DNA of 64,000 bases from CAVQBP01 sp963848195 (GCA_963848195.1 CAWKCY010000009.1:930001-994000); one strand, 5' to 3'; counted from the first letter of the stretch, positions 55,316-64,000 are shown. Made by a program: numbers and translations. Notes: generated by a model not told the origin, from the letters alone.

Positions 55316-55990
55316 TCATTCTATTTTGCTGAAAGGAATATTCTCTATACGGTAAGATTTCCATCCATTAAAATCAAAATGCCACCATTCAACGTCAAGA
55401 ACCGTAAATCCATGTGCTTCCATTTTACTTCTAAGTAGGTCTCTTAAATGCCTTTGTTCCGAAGTACCACCTTTATAATCTGCATTGGCGCTCTCACTCA
55501 TTTCATCATACTCACTTGGCATCTTTACTTCTTTCCCGGTGCTAAGCTTATATAAACTCAAATCTACGGCACATCCCCTGTTGTGCCTTGAACCATTTTT
55601 TGGATCTGCAACAAATTCTTTTTTATCTTCCGGCGTCATATCCCAGAATATTTTAGTTACACTCCAGGGACGATATCCATCAAATACAACCAGTCCATAT
55701 CCAGATAATTTTAATTCCTTATTAACTTCGATTAGTGCTTCTGCCGCAGGACGCTGCAGAAATGCTCTAGCTTCCTTATAAACAGGTTCCCCCAAAAAAT
55801 TGTTTTTAGTAGCATACCTTATGTCAAGATGAATGGAAGTATCCAATTTAACCAGTTCCACTAAATCTGATTCCTTAAAAGTTCCTGTCTCTACTGGTGG
55901 TTGATCTTGACCATTTCCTGTAGTTAAAAATAAAAATGTTAATAGTACCCCGAAAATGATCCTTCTGCTAATAAAATTTTCAACCTGCAT
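55316..55990 (-). CDS. ddpX: D-Ala-D-Ala dipeptidase (VanX/DdpX, peptidase M15D)
   Basis: A 224-residue exported zinc dipeptidase that splits D-alanyl-D-alanine. An N-terminal signal (about 8-26) is followed by DIRYATKNNFLGEPVY, FDGYRPWSV and zinc motif SRHNRGCAVDLSLY (SxHxxGxAxD). The catalytic Glu and third ligand are in DVEWWHFDF. With export and no van genes nearby it probably recycles peptidoglycan rather than giving vancomycin resistance. It could supply D-alanine to racemase-dependent catabolism (the operon at 24-29 kb), an idea based only on function. Confidence 0.88.
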   Translation of the reverse strand: MQVENFISRRIIFGVLLTFLFLTTGNGQDQPPVETGTFKESDLVELVKLDTSIHLDIRYATKNNFLGEPVYKEARAFLQRPAAEALIEVNKELKLSGYGLVVFDGYRPWSVTKIFWDMTPEDKKEFVADPKNGSRHNRGCAVDLSLYKLSTGKEVKMPSEYDEMSESANADYKGGTSEQRHLRDLLRSKMEAHGFTVLDVEWWHFDFNGWKSYRIENIPFSKIE

Positions 55991-56071
55991 TCTACTTCCA
56001 TATTAAATTTCAACAATTTACAAAACTAAATATGATCCAATGAATTTCAAAGTCCCGCATTCCTCTAATAT

Positions 56072-56356
56072 CTAAATACCGGGGGTAAATAAATTATGCA
56101 CCGGATATATTTCAACTTTAGGCGGTGTTTCTATCCCCGCTTCTTTTACCTTCGGCATAAGCCGGTTCTCAACAAAATTATTCAAGTCTGCTTCGCTTTC
56201 CCACACATCAACTATACGAAGACCTTTGGAATCGGAAGAGGCTATATGCAAAACAGCCCCTTTGGGTATTTTATTATCCCAATCGACTAATTTTCTAACT
56301 TCATCATATTTTTGTAAACTAGTCCCCTCCCACGTCATAAATAGTACGATTTTCAT
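56072..56356 (-). CDS. Small dimeric alpha/beta-barrel-like protein
   Basis: A 94-residue soluble protein with the strand-helix pattern of the ABM/dimeric alpha-beta barrel superfamily: IVLFMTWEGTSLQKYDEVRKLV, GAVLHIASSDSKGLRIVDVWES, then EADLNNFVENRLMPKVKEAG. Such proteins include small monooxygenases and stress-response enzymes; no catalytic residues can be assigned. Function is unknown. Confidence 0.6.
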   Translation of the reverse strand: MKIVLFMTWEGTSLQKYDEVRKLVDWDNKIPKGAVLHIASSDSKGLRIVDVWESEADLNNFVENRLMPKVKEAGIETPPKVEIYPVHNLFTPGI

Positions 56357-56614
56357 TCTATTTTCCTTTCATTAAAGTGAATTAATATCGTTTAGAATTA
56401 CTAATTACAGATTCTGATTTTTTCCATATCAAAAGTACAAAATCTTTAAAAAGGAATAGACATTAATGTAATTTCCGGTTATTAGGTGTTGTAAGAGGAA
56501 GAGTTTTGATAATATCTGCAGCATGATAGAATTATTTCATTTCACCGTTAATTGCTATATTGTTATATTATTTTATTGTTTTTGCCAACCTTGTAAAATA
56601 CTGGAGATTTTATA

Positions 56615-57703
56615 ATGAAATATACACGTCGAAAATTTATTTCAACTTTAGGTGCAGGTTCTGCATTCCTTGTTCTCCCCTCTTTTCCAAAATTCTCCCG
56701 GACTTTTTTTCAAGATGATAAAAAGTATGGTATTGCACTGGTTGGACTTGGAAATTATGCAACGAACCAGCTTGCTCCCGCATTGCAGCAAACATCACGC
56801 TGTTACTTAAACGGTATTGTTACAGGCACCCCTGCTAAAGCGATAAAATGGAAATCTCAGTATAATATTCCCGATGATAATATTTATAATTATGAAAATT
56901 TTGACCGGATAGCCGGTAATAAATCAATTGATATTATCTACATTGTGCTTCCTAATTCTATGCACCATGAGTTTGTAATAAGAGCAGCAAAAGCCGGTAA
57001 ACATGTGTTCTGTGAAAAACCAATGGCAGTTTCGGTAAAAGAATGTAAAGAAATGATAGAAGCATGTAAAAAAGCCGGGGTGAGACTTTTTATCGGTTAT
57101 AGGCTTCATTCCGATCCTTTTCATAAGGCTGCTATGAAATTTGGAAATGAAGAAAGCAGCGGAATAAAATATGTCCAATCGGAATTTGCTTTTAAAATAG
57201 GCGATCCGGATCAATGGCGTTTGAAAAAATCTCTTGCAGGCGGCGGTGCTATGATGGACCTCGGGATTTATGCCATTCAAGCTGCAAGATACTGTACAGG
57301 TGAAGAACCTTTATCTGTGACTGCAAAAGAGTTTAAATCCGATTATAAAAAGTTCAGTGAAGTCGATGAAACAATAACATGGCAGATGGAATTTCAAGGC
57401 GGGCATATTTCAAATTCTTTTACTTCATATTCTACACCTGCAAACAGACTTTATATCGGGACAGATAGAAAATGGCTTGAGCTAATGCCTGCATTCAGCT
57501 ATAACGGACTTCATGGAGCTACAAATGAAGGAGAACTTAACATTACTGAGATTAACCAGCAGACAGCTCAAATGGATGATTTCTCAAAATGTATAGCGGA
57601 AGGAACTGCTTCCAATGCAAGTGGTGAGGAAGGTTTGAAGGACCTTAAGGTAATTGAAGCAATTTATAAATCTATATCAACCGGAAGTAAAGTAAAATTG
57701 TAA
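56615..57703 (+). CDS. Tat-exported Gfo/Idh/MocA-family oxidoreductase
   Basis: A 362-residue NAD(P)-dependent sugar oxidoreductase similar to glucose-fructose oxidoreductase. The twin-arginine signal (MKYTRRKFISTLGAGSAFL) implies export with bound cofactor. The Rossmann start is IALVGLGNYATNQLAPAL. The catalytic EKP motif is HVFCEKPMAVSVKECKEM, and GYRLHSDPFHKAA and GGGAMMDLGIYAIQAARY follow. It may act on periplasmic sugars. A DUF1569 gene and an SRPBCC gene follow with gaps of 63 and 65 bp. Confidence 0.87.
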   Translation: MKYTRRKFISTLGAGSAFLVLPSFPKFSRTFFQDDKKYGIALVGLGNYATNQLAPALQQTSRCYLNGIVTGTPAKAIKWKSQYNIPDDNIYNYENFDRIAGNKSIDIIYIVLPNSMHHEFVIRAAKAGKHVFCEKPMAVSVKECKEMIEACKKAGVRLFIGYRLHSDPFHKAAMKFGNEESSGIKYVQSEFAFKIGDPDQWRLKKSLAGGGAMMDLGIYAIQAARYCTGEEPLSVTAKEFKSDYKKFSEVDETITWQMEFQGGHISNSFTSYSTPANRLYIGTDRKWLELMPAFSYNGLHGATNEGELNITEINQQTAQMDDFSKCIAEGTASNASGEEGLKDLKVIEAIYKSISTGSKVKL

Positions 57704-57766
57704 TAATATTTATAATGTGAAATTTGATTTTTCAAAACAATAATTAAAAAAAAGGAAGTTAATAAA

Positions 57767-58219
57767 ATGAAAAATCTATATAATCCTGTGGTGAAAGATG
57801 AAATACTGGCCAGAATTGGCAAATTGGAGGCTGGTTCAAAAGCACTATGGGGAAAAATGAATGTTAACCAGGGGCTGCGGCATATGAGCATGGCTTTTGA
57901 TATTGCAACCGGAAAACTTACTCCTACTCCGGTTGGTACTCCTCCGATACCAAAGTGGTTATTTAAATTTTTCCTCTTGAATGCAAAGCCCCCTAAAGGA
58001 AAAGCTGAAACTTTTAAGGAATTAAATACAGTAACTAATGGTATAAATCCAACTGATTTTGAAGCTGAACGCAATAATCTAAAAAAATCTATTAATGAAT
58101 TTTTTAATACTACCTCCTTAATTCAGGAGAATAAGCTTGCCGGTAGGTTTAACAAAGATGATTGGGGAAAGCTTAATTATAATCATACAGATCACCATCT
58201 TAGACAGTTTGGTGTATAA
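57767..58219 (+). CDS. DUF1569 (DinB-like) protein
   Basis: A 150-residue four-helix protein of the DinB/YfiT-like DUF1569 family. The conserved His of GKMNVNQGLRHMSMAFD and the C-terminal LNYNHTDHHLRQFGV form the metal-binding triad of the fold. The ATG has AAAAAAAGGAAG upstream. Members are often thiol-transferase-like or of unknown function; no substrate can be given. Confidence 0.8.
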   Translation: MKNLYNPVVKDEILARIGKLEAGSKALWGKMNVNQGLRHMSMAFDIATGKLTPTPVGTPPIPKWLFKFFLLNAKPPKGKAETFKELNTVTNGINPTDFEAERNNLKKSINEFFNTTSLIQENKLAGRFNKDDWGKLNYNHTDHHLRQFGV

Positions 58220-58284
58220 TAGGTTCTTTCTGTAAAGATGTGAGTAGTATAGATGTCATCCCTATATCCCGGAGGATTAAATTT

Positions 58285-58749
58285 ATGAATAAAATTAGAA
58301 AAGAAATAATTCTGAATGCTTCAAGTGAAACAGCCTTCAAAAATTTTCTCTATCATATTGATAAATGGTGGCCGAAGGAATATACATGGTCACAGGAAAA
58401 ATTAGTAGAAATAAAGATCGACCCGAAAGAAGATGGTCTTTGTACAGAGATAGGTCCCTTTAATTTTAGATGTGATTGGGGACGCCTGCTTGAAATCGAA
58501 AACAATTATAGAATAGTTATTAAATGGCAAATCAGCCCCAAACGCGAACCAGTACCAAATCCCGAAAGATCAAGTGAAATAGAACTCAAATTTCTGAATA
58601 ACGGGAATTCCAATACCACACTCGAATTTGAGCATAGAAACTTTAAAAATCATGGAGAAGGATGGAAGGAATATATGGAAGCACTTGATTCAAATATAGG
58701 TTGGAATTATATTCTAAATAAGTTCAAGGATTTTTGTGAGACAAAATAG
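58285..58749 (+). CDS. SRPBCC (AHSA1/START-like) protein
   Basis: A 154-residue ligand-binding protein of the Bet v1-like fold: IRKEIILNASSETAFKNFLYHIDKWWP, RLLEIENNYRIVIKWQISPK, NSNTTLEFEHRNF, then GWKEYMEALDSNIGWNYILNKF. The start at 58285 is set by GGAGG at 58270-58274, rather than an in-frame upstream start at 58240. It probably belongs with DUF1569 as a small two-gene unit. Activity is unknown. Confidence 0.82.
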   Translation: MNKIRKEIILNASSETAFKNFLYHIDKWWPKEYTWSQEKLVEIKIDPKEDGLCTEIGPFNFRCDWGRLLEIENNYRIVIKWQISPKREPVPNPERSSEIELKFLNNGNSNTTLEFEHRNFKNHGEGWKEYMEALDSNIGWNYILNKFKDFCETK

Positions 58750-58759
58750 AAGTCTATAT

Positions 58760-58904
58760 AAATTACTGAAGTTACGCAAACATTGTCATTCTGAACGGAA
58801 CAAAGTGGAGTGAAGAATCTCATACCTTAAATTTTGCGCCATTTTAATATAATTCTCTTTACTCTTATTATAAAAAACATGCAATTGCGTAACTTCAGTA
58901 AATT
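58760..58904. mobile_element. MITE-like element, 145 bp
   Basis: Terminal inverted repeats AAATTACTGAAGTTACGCAA (58760-58779) and its complement at 58885-58904 match at 19 of 20 positions. Inside is CATTCTGAACGG..GGAGTGAAGAATCTCA, a sequence recognised as a widespread dispersed repeat in Bacteroidota-type genomes. It has no coding capacity. The remainder of 58750-59114 is unannotated and A/T-rich. Confidence 0.75.
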
Positions 58905-59114
58905 ACTTCAAACTATTCTTTCCGTCTATTATAAATATAAAAACCTATCCCTATCCCTCCAAAGGATAGTATCGATAAAAGGTTGTGTGAAAATCATTAA
59001 GTAAAAAATGAGGTTCACCTCCAGCGTAAGCCTCACTTCTGTAATATAGCTGAAAAACTTTTATTGAAAATATCTTTAATTTTAGGAACTTAAAAACAAT
59101 TAGAAAGATGAATT

Positions 59115-60512
59115 TTGAAAACACATTATGATGTAATTGTTATTGGAAGCGGCCCGGGCGGAGAAGGTGCCGCTATGAAATGCGCAAAGGAAGGTCTTAA
59201 TGTTGGAATTTGTGACTATTTTTCGATGATTGGCGGAAGCTGTACACACACCAATACAATACCTAGCAAGGCTTTGAGACATGCCAGCCAGATTATGTAT
59301 GAAACTAATAAGCTTAATGAGGCTAACTTTCAAGCATTGTTAAAAAAAGCGCAAATTGTAATTGAAGAACAATTTGAACTAAGGACAGGTTTTTATGAAA
59401 GGAACCTTGTTGATATAATTGACGGAAGGGCATCCTTTATCGATCCCCATACTATTTCTGTTAAAACTTCCAGCGGTTTGGAGGAAACATATACCTCAAA
59501 TCATTTCGTAATTGCCACAGGCTCCCGGCCGTATCATCCTCCCGACGTTGATTTTGCTCATCCTAGAATTCTGGACAGTGATACGGTTTTGAATCTGAAA
59601 GATAATCCGCGTTCAATTACAATTTATGGTGCGGGTGTAATAGGATGCGAATATACATCAATATTTAGAGGACTAAGGATTAAAATAAATTTAATAAATA
59701 CACGTGATAAACTCCTTTCATTCCTTGATGATGAGATCATTGATGCACTTGGTTTCTTTTTAAGAGAGAACGGGGTGGTTCTTAGGCATAGTGAGGAATA
59801 TGAAAAAGTTGAAGCTGACAGCAAAGGAGTTACGGTTTATTTGAAATCCAATAAAGAAATCAGGACTGACTATCTTCTATGGGCACAGGGGAGAACCGGA
59901 AATTCTGATCATATGGGTCTTGATAAACTGGGGATTCCTACGGATACTAAAGGTTCAATTTTAGTGAATGAAAATAATCAGACTTCGGTCCCTAATATCT
60001 ATGCAGTTGGAGATATAATTGGATTTCCAAATCTCGCAAGTGCTTCATATGATCAGGGAAGATTTGCAGCCACGCATATTGTATTCGGAAAATGTGAGCA
60101 TCAGCTTGTCGAATTTATGCCAATGGGAATTTATACAATACCTGAAATAAGCTCCGTCGGATACACAGAAGAGCAGTTAACCAAAGAAAGAATTCCATAT
60201 GAGGTGGGGCATTCTTTCTTCAAACATTTAGCCCGTGCACAAATAACCGGAAGAACTACGGGAATGCTGAAAATTCTTTTTCACAGGGAAACGCTTAAGA
60301 TACTTGGAGTGCATTGCTTTGGGCACGGAGCAGCCGAAATCATTCATATTGGCCAGGCTATAATGTCACAAAAAGGTGATGCAAATACTCTTAATTTTTT
60401 TATTAACACAACTTTTAATTACCCCACAATGGCCGAAGCTTACCGTGTTGCTGCACTTAACGGTATAAATAGAGTAGATAAATTAAAAGATAAACCGGTA
60501 AATAAAAAATAA
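59115..60512 (+). CDS. sthA: Soluble pyridine nucleotide transhydrogenase
   Basis: A 465-residue cytoplasmic flavoprotein that moves hydride between NADPH and NAD. It has the FAD motif IVIGSGPGGEGAAMKCAKEG, an NAD motif ITIYGAGVIGCEYTSIFRGL and the second FAD motif IYAVGDIIGFPNLASASYDQGR. The active-site region GGSCTHTNTIPSKALRH lacks the second redox Cys of lipoamide dehydrogenases, as is usual in SthA. The dimer interface HCFGHGAAEIIHIGQ is present. It begins at TTG (59115), with the natural family start KTHYDVIVIGSG. Likely role: NADPH/NADH balance. Confidence 0.9.
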   Translation: MKTHYDVIVIGSGPGGEGAAMKCAKEGLNVGICDYFSMIGGSCTHTNTIPSKALRHASQIMYETNKLNEANFQALLKKAQIVIEEQFELRTGFYERNLVDIIDGRASFIDPHTISVKTSSGLEETYTSNHFVIATGSRPYHPPDVDFAHPRILDSDTVLNLKDNPRSITIYGAGVIGCEYTSIFRGLRIKINLINTRDKLLSFLDDEIIDALGFFLRENGVVLRHSEEYEKVEADSKGVTVYLKSNKEIRTDYLLWAQGRTGNSDHMGLDKLGIPTDTKGSILVNENNQTSVPNIYAVGDIIGFPNLASASYDQGRFAATHIVFGKCEHQLVEFMPMGIYTIPEISSVGYTEEQLTKERIPYEVGHSFFKHLARAQITGRTTGMLKILFHRETLKILGVHCFGHGAAEIIHIGQAIMSQKGDANTLNFFINTTFNYPTMAEAYRVAALNGINRVDKLKDKPVNKK

Positions 60513-60579
60513 CAGGACCTAAAGAAGTTTTCTTCAAGTTCTTTAATATTCGGGAAGCTTCAAACTTCTTCGATGCGGC

Positions 60580-60604
60580 TCACCTTGGAGACCTCTGAAG
60601 GTGA
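60580..60604. terminator. Hairpin between convergent sthA and hybrid kinase genes
   Basis: TCACCTT (60580-60586) pairs with AAGGTGA (60598-60604) in the 102-bp gap. There is no strong U-run, so it may be a repeat that has come to serve both ends. Confidence 0.35.
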
Positions 60605-60614
60605 ACCTAACATA

Positions 60615-62948
60615 CTACTTTAGGCCCTTCTTCAGATTTTTCATTACCTTTATCCGCAGTTCTTCCTTAGTAAAAGGTTTGGAAATGAAATCTGTACAGC
60701 CGGAGGCAATAAAATTTTCCATTTCACTTTCCATCGCGTATGCCGTACAAGCTATTATGGGAGTCCCCTCATATTTCGAATTATTTCGAAGTATCTTAGT
60801 CAGATCAATGCCGTTCATTAACTCTCCTAAATGAATATCCATGAGTACCAGATCATAAGTATTTTTTTCAGAAATCAAAAGAGCCGATTGAATATTTTTT
60901 GCTATGTCTAATTGACAAAAATTCTTCAAATAAATCTGAATTAAAGAGATTGATATGTCATCATTTTCTACAAGCAATATCCTGGGTAATACAAGTTTAT
61001 GATCCTCCTGGTTCAATTGAGAAATATTCGAGGGAATTAAGGATATGTTATCGCTGTTTCCACTTTTATTAATTTCGAGCGGAATGTACACATAAAATGT
61101 TGAGCCGACTCCCTTTGCACTTTTTAATGAAATAAATCCGTTTAATAAAGAAATATATTTCTTTGTTAATGTTAGTCCCAGACCTGTTCCTTCAAAATGT
61201 CTGCTGCTTCCTTCATCTCCTTGCCTGAATTCATCAAAAATAATTTTTTGATTTTCTATTGGTATCCCTATTCCCGTATCTGAAACGGAAAAGACTGCAT
61301 ATTCCGTTTCCATTAGTGTTTCCTTATTTAAAGAGACATTTATGGAACCTAAATTGGTAAATTTAACTGCATTGTGTATTAGATTGGATAAAATATTTTT
61401 AAGGATAGTCCTATCACTGGTAATTTTTAATCCATCATCATAAGGATTAAAAGCCAATGTCAGGTTTTTTAGTTGCGCAGTCTTCCTAAAAACACTCACC
61501 GTTTCCTCGACAAATTTATTGCAATCTATATCGCAATATTTTATTTCTATTTTATCCGATTCGATTTTTGAGAAATCTAGAATAAGATTTAATGTATTTA
61601 ATAATCTTTTACCGCTCTCATATATATCTTTTATCATTTCAGCCTGATATGCTTCCATTTTATCATTTAATAATAACTCTGCAAAACCGAGAATTCCAAC
61701 CATAGGAGTTCTTAATTCATGACTCATATTTGCAAGGAAAGTTGATTTTAGTTTGTTCATTTCTTCGGCTTTTTTCTTAGCCTCTGTCAATTCCTCTTCT
61801 TTTTTCTTCTGTTCGGTAAGGTCGAATGATATTCCTGCAACTCCAAGGATATTTTTTTCAGAATCGTAAATAGGACTTACGGTAATATAAGCGGGAAATG
61901 AGGATTTATCTTTTCTTTCTATTGATACTTCACCTTTCCAGCAATCTCCCCGTTTAATATATGATCTTGTTTCAGCAACTTTTTCCTTGCTGGTATCGGA
62001 AAAGACCACATCCATAATATTTTTTCCTAAGCAGTCCTTTTCATTCCATTTATAAAGTTTTTCAGCTTTTTTGTTAAAATAGGTTATAATCCCGTTTACA
62101 TCCGTTGCTATAATTGCCTGCCCCACCTGGTCAAGCATATTAGCCTGCAATTGAATTTTTTCTTCATATTTCTTTCTTTCTGAAATGTCCCTGATAATAG
62201 CCTGGAAACCATTATCTTTTATTTTTCTTACAGTTAGTTCAGCAGGAATAATTCTGCCGTCTCCCCTTTTAATCCTTCTTTCATATATATGAACTCCCGA
62301 GGTTATTAATATCTTAAGATTTGTTTCAAAATTATCTAGATCTGCCTGCGGATATGTATCTTTAAGGTTCATTCCCAGCAGTTCTTCTTTGGTGTATCCT
62401 AATATTTCGCAGCCTTTTATATTTACGAGCTTTACATTACCCTCAGAATCGGCAATAAAAATTCCATCCACTGAATTTTCTATGAGCTCATGGTATTTAT
62501 GTTCGCTCTCTTTGAGGGCTTCAAAAGTTTTTTTCTTTTCTGTAATATCTTCTTTTATCCCAAGGAAATGGGTAACTTTTCCGTATGGATCTTTTATCGG
62601 TGAAATTAAAGCATACTCCCAGAATAGCTCCCCGTTCTTTTTTTTATTGTGGAATTCGCCTCTCCATTCTTCTCCCGATAAAATTGTTTTCCATAAATTA
62701 CAATATACTTCTTGAGGTGTGTTTCCGGATTTTAATATATTAGAATTTTTACTTTTGACTTCTTCTAATGAATAACCTGTCAAAGCAGTAAACTTTTTAT
62801 TTACGTAATCAATATTCCCATTTATATCGGTTATAACTATTGAAGCCGGATTTTGTTCAACGGCAAGCGAATATCTTCTGAATTTTTCTTCTATTTCAGC
62901 TAGATCTTTAACTAATAAATCATTTACTTTTAACATAATATCCAGCAT
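60615..62948 (-). CDS. Hybrid PAS-PAS-PAS histidine kinase with C-terminal receiver
   Basis: A 777-residue cytoplasmic hybrid kinase. A short coiled N-terminus is followed by three PAS/PAC units (about 28-150, 155-275, 280-405), the last two typical of redox or ligand sensors; none has the LOV Cys motif. The kinase core has the H-box FLANMSHELRTPMVGILGF and NLIHNAVKFTNLG, DTGIGIP and GTGLGLTL. The receiver (about 655-777) has ILLVENDD, phosphoacceptor Asp in LVLMDIHLGELMNG, ACTAYA and ISKPF. The receiver probably passes phosphate to an Hpt protein outside this window. No membrane segment is visible. Confidence 0.9.
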   Translation of the reverse strand: MLDIMLKVNDLLVKDLAEIEEKFRRYSLAVEQNPASIVITDINGNIDYVNKKFTALTGYSLEEVKSKNSNILKSGNTPQEVYCNLWKTILSGEEWRGEFHNKKKNGELFWEYALISPIKDPYGKVTHFLGIKEDITEKKKTFEALKESEHKYHELIENSVDGIFIADSEGNVKLVNIKGCEILGYTKEELLGMNLKDTYPQADLDNFETNLKILITSGVHIYERRIKRGDGRIIPAELTVRKIKDNGFQAIIRDISERKKYEEKIQLQANMLDQVGQAIIATDVNGIITYFNKKAEKLYKWNEKDCLGKNIMDVVFSDTSKEKVAETRSYIKRGDCWKGEVSIERKDKSSFPAYITVSPIYDSEKNILGVAGISFDLTEQKKKEEELTEAKKKAEEMNKLKSTFLANMSHELRTPMVGILGFAELLLNDKMEAYQAEMIKDIYESGKRLLNTLNLILDFSKIESDKIEIKYCDIDCNKFVEETVSVFRKTAQLKNLTLAFNPYDDGLKITSDRTILKNILSNLIHNAVKFTNLGSINVSLNKETLMETEYAVFSVSDTGIGIPIENQKIIFDEFRQGDEGSSRHFEGTGLGLTLTKKYISLLNGFISLKSAKGVGSTFYVYIPLEINKSGNSDNISLIPSNISQLNQEDHKLVLPRILLVENDDISISLIQIYLKNFCQLDIAKNIQSALLISEKNTYDLVLMDIHLGELMNGIDLTKILRNNSKYEGTPIIACTAYAMESEMENFIASGCTDFISKPFTKEELRIKVMKNLKKGLK

Positions 62949-63033
62949 AGACTAAATAATCTTATAATTATGGCTAAATCCATTTCGTTTAAGCTTATTA
63001 TCGTATTTATTTTGTAAAGTTTTAGATTAGTAG

Positions 63034-63171
63034 ATAATTGGGAGATATTTTAGCCAAATTATTAAAGAAACTTTTTCTTTTTCCGATAATATAATTATTG
63101 CAGCAAGTAATGAACAAAATTTAAATTCTGAACAGATAGACAGTGCTATCATCGACCGCTTCCCCATTTAG
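63034..63171 (+). pseudogene. Possible remnant of an AAA+ ATPase
   Basis: A 45-codon stretch without start (DNIIIAASNEQNLNSEQ, then IDSAIIDRFPI-stop) looks like the sensor-1 region and arginine-finger neighbourhood of AAA ATPases (IIIAATN..DxAIxRRF). No Walker motifs are found upstream. The identification is tentative. The rest of 62949-63552 is A/T-rich and non-coding. Confidence 0.35.
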
Positions 63172-63278
63172 AATTTTAAATTGCTTTTTAGCACATTGAA
63201 GATTCATGATTTTAATTAAGGATAAGATCTTTAATTGAAAATAAAAAGTATATATTATGAAGATTCTGCTATATTAAA

Positions 63279-63303
63279 TAAGAGGAGCGGGAAGCTCCTC
63301 TTT
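63279..63303 (+). terminator. Terminator-like hairpin without an associated intact gene
   Basis: AAGAGGAGC (63280-63288) pairs with GCTCCTCTT (63294-63302), then TTAACTCTT. It lies 108 bp after the AAA-like remnant and may be its former terminator. Confidence 0.5.
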
Positions 63304-63552
63304 AACTCTTAAGCATTGCACCCCAATAAATAAATACCCTTGGAAAAGAGTTCTACTGATTTTTCAGTATAATAACATAATTATTTTTAAAGAAATAGTG
63401 AATTTCAAACCCCATAAAATTTTCAAAACGTGCTTTGCGTCACTTTCTAAGATTTACCCTTAAAATAATCTAAATCACCTTATTGTTTTATTCCACAACT
63501 TTGATAATAGAAAAAAATTATAATACTTAAGAAATAATTAATAGGTGCGATA

Positions 63553-63855
63553 ATGAAATGGTATAAAATTAAATTAGAAGAAGAAGAAGTAATAAGTGGA
63601 GAAGTCCATAAAATAATGAAAATATTTTATGATATATTAAAAGCTTTTAGTAAAGAAAAACCTATAAACGAAATTGTTATATTCGAAGCGGTTGAGCAAG
63701 GTTTTCATGTTATATATTTTTCTCCTGCATCAAAGAATATTCCCGTAATTATAGATTTAATAAATATATATTCGGGCAAAACATGTGAGCCGCCGTTTAA
63801 AGGGAATGTACGTTATGTTGCAGGAGATGCATACTTTGCTACAAGATTCTTGTAA
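63553..63855 (+). CDS. Small hypothetical protein
   Basis: A 100-residue soluble protein beginning MKWYKIKLEEEEVISGEVHKIM with mixed alpha/beta character (EIVIFEAVEQGFHVIYFSPA, KNIPVIIDLINIYSG). There are no membrane segments and no recognised domain. The ATG is preceded by a weak AATAGGTGCG. Nothing adjacent suggests a role. Confidence 0.5.
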   Translation: MKWYKIKLEEEEVISGEVHKIMKIFYDILKAFSKEKPINEIVIFEAVEQGFHVIYFSPASKNIPVIIDLINIYSGKTCEPPFKGNVRYVAGDAYFATRFL

Positions 63856-63907
63856 AGATCATAGGAAAGGCCCTTCAGATTTATGCGGTAGTTGAGCTTT
63901 TAACATG

Positions 63908-63974
63908 GCCCCCTTCTCCTTATAAAAGGAGAGGGGAAAGCCTTCTCTTCCTGTAACGCGAAACTCCGTTTCGC
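63908..63974. repeat. CCTTCTCCTT/AAGGAGAGG palindrome next to a GCGAAAC palindrome
   Basis: CCCCCTTCTCCTTATAAAAG with GGAGAGGGG (about 63909-63936) belongs to the family targeted by the IS. GTAACGCGAAACTCCGTTTC (63954 on) is the seventh copy of the second family. Both lie in the last 145 bp, which has no gene. Confidence 0.7.
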
Positions 63975-64000
63975 AAGATGTACTTCTTTTAATTGAAAGT

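Noticed and set aside
55316..55990. Vancomycin resistance operon
   Set aside because: Only the VanX-type dipeptidase is present, with an export signal and no VanH/VanA/VanS/VanR genes; the DdpX-type recycling role is simpler.
59115..60512. Dihydrolipoamide dehydrogenase
   Set aside because: The redox motif lacks the second Cys (GGSCTHTNTIPSKALRH) and the sequence follows SthA; no dehydrogenase-complex genes are adjacent.

Overview
The window reads as chromosome of a low-GC member of the Ignavibacteria/Chlorobi-Bacteroidota lineage. The evidence is seven type IX secretion (T9SS) sorting domains with the NYPNPFNP-type motif or a close relative, a PorV/PorQ-like outer-membrane protein, a TonB-dependent receptor with an N-terminal carboxypeptidase-regulatory-like plug extension, AT-rich intergenic DNA with few Shine-Dalgarno sites, and many short dispersed palindromes. 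No rRNA and no replication origin is present; one tRNA (Phe) is.

Region 1 (1-18.3 kb, with an outlier at 44.2-46.0 kb) is a pectin / rhamnogalacturonan utilisation locus. On the minus strand it holds a rhamnogalacturonan acetylesterase, a PorV-like protein, a T9SS cargo protein, a TonB receptor, a family 1 pectate lyase, a beta-helix protein, a GH43 glycosidase and a GH105 unsaturated galacturonyl/rhamnogalacturonyl hydrolase; a second GH105 with a T9SS tail runs divergently on plus. A pectinesterase (CE8) 26 kb away completes the set: de-esterification, lyase cleavage, removal of unsaturated ends, side-chain trimming and uptake. Paired CGATAAC motifs lie upstream of the beta-helix and GH43 genes and look like operators of one local regulator.

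Region 2 (18.3-23.6 kb) holds an isochorismatase remnant, five stand-alone receiver-domain proteins (four close paralogues on minus, one on plus), an outer-membrane protein and a T9SS protein. Region 3 (23.9-29.2 kb) is a tight five-gene plus-strand operon: GNAT acetyltransferase, alanine/ornithine-type racemase, sodium:solute symporter, M20 amidohydrolase and alanine racemase. Region 4 (29.3-38.4 kb) has a SpoIIM-like membrane protein, two lipoproteins, a photosystem-assembly-like beta-propeller with T9SS tail, tRNA-Phe, an OmpA protein, small proteins, a Rieske protein and several decayed gene ends.

Region 5 (38.4-43.8 kb) has a ~90-bp tandem repeat, a sorbitol-type dehydrogenase, a complete IS4/Tn5-like element whose transposase carries a DruA-like (DUF4338) N-terminal half, and ilvE. 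Region 6 (46.4-51.0 kb) is a signalling block: a LOV-domain histidine kinase overlapping a LytTR response regulator, then a receiver-kinase protein. Region 7 (51.4-64 kb) has a secreted esterase, a YciE/DUF892 protein, a VanX-type dipeptidase, a Tat-exported oxidoreductase, DUF1569 and SRPBCC proteins, SthA transhydrogenase, a large hybrid PAS kinase and a MITE.

Two window-wide patterns matter when using the annotation. First, at least six genes carry single-base frameshifts (seven apparent +1 insertions and one -1), so either genes are decaying or the assembly has indel errors. Second, intergenic DNA is full of short palindromes and of 7-bp or 11-bp phased repeats, some of which run into coding sequence.
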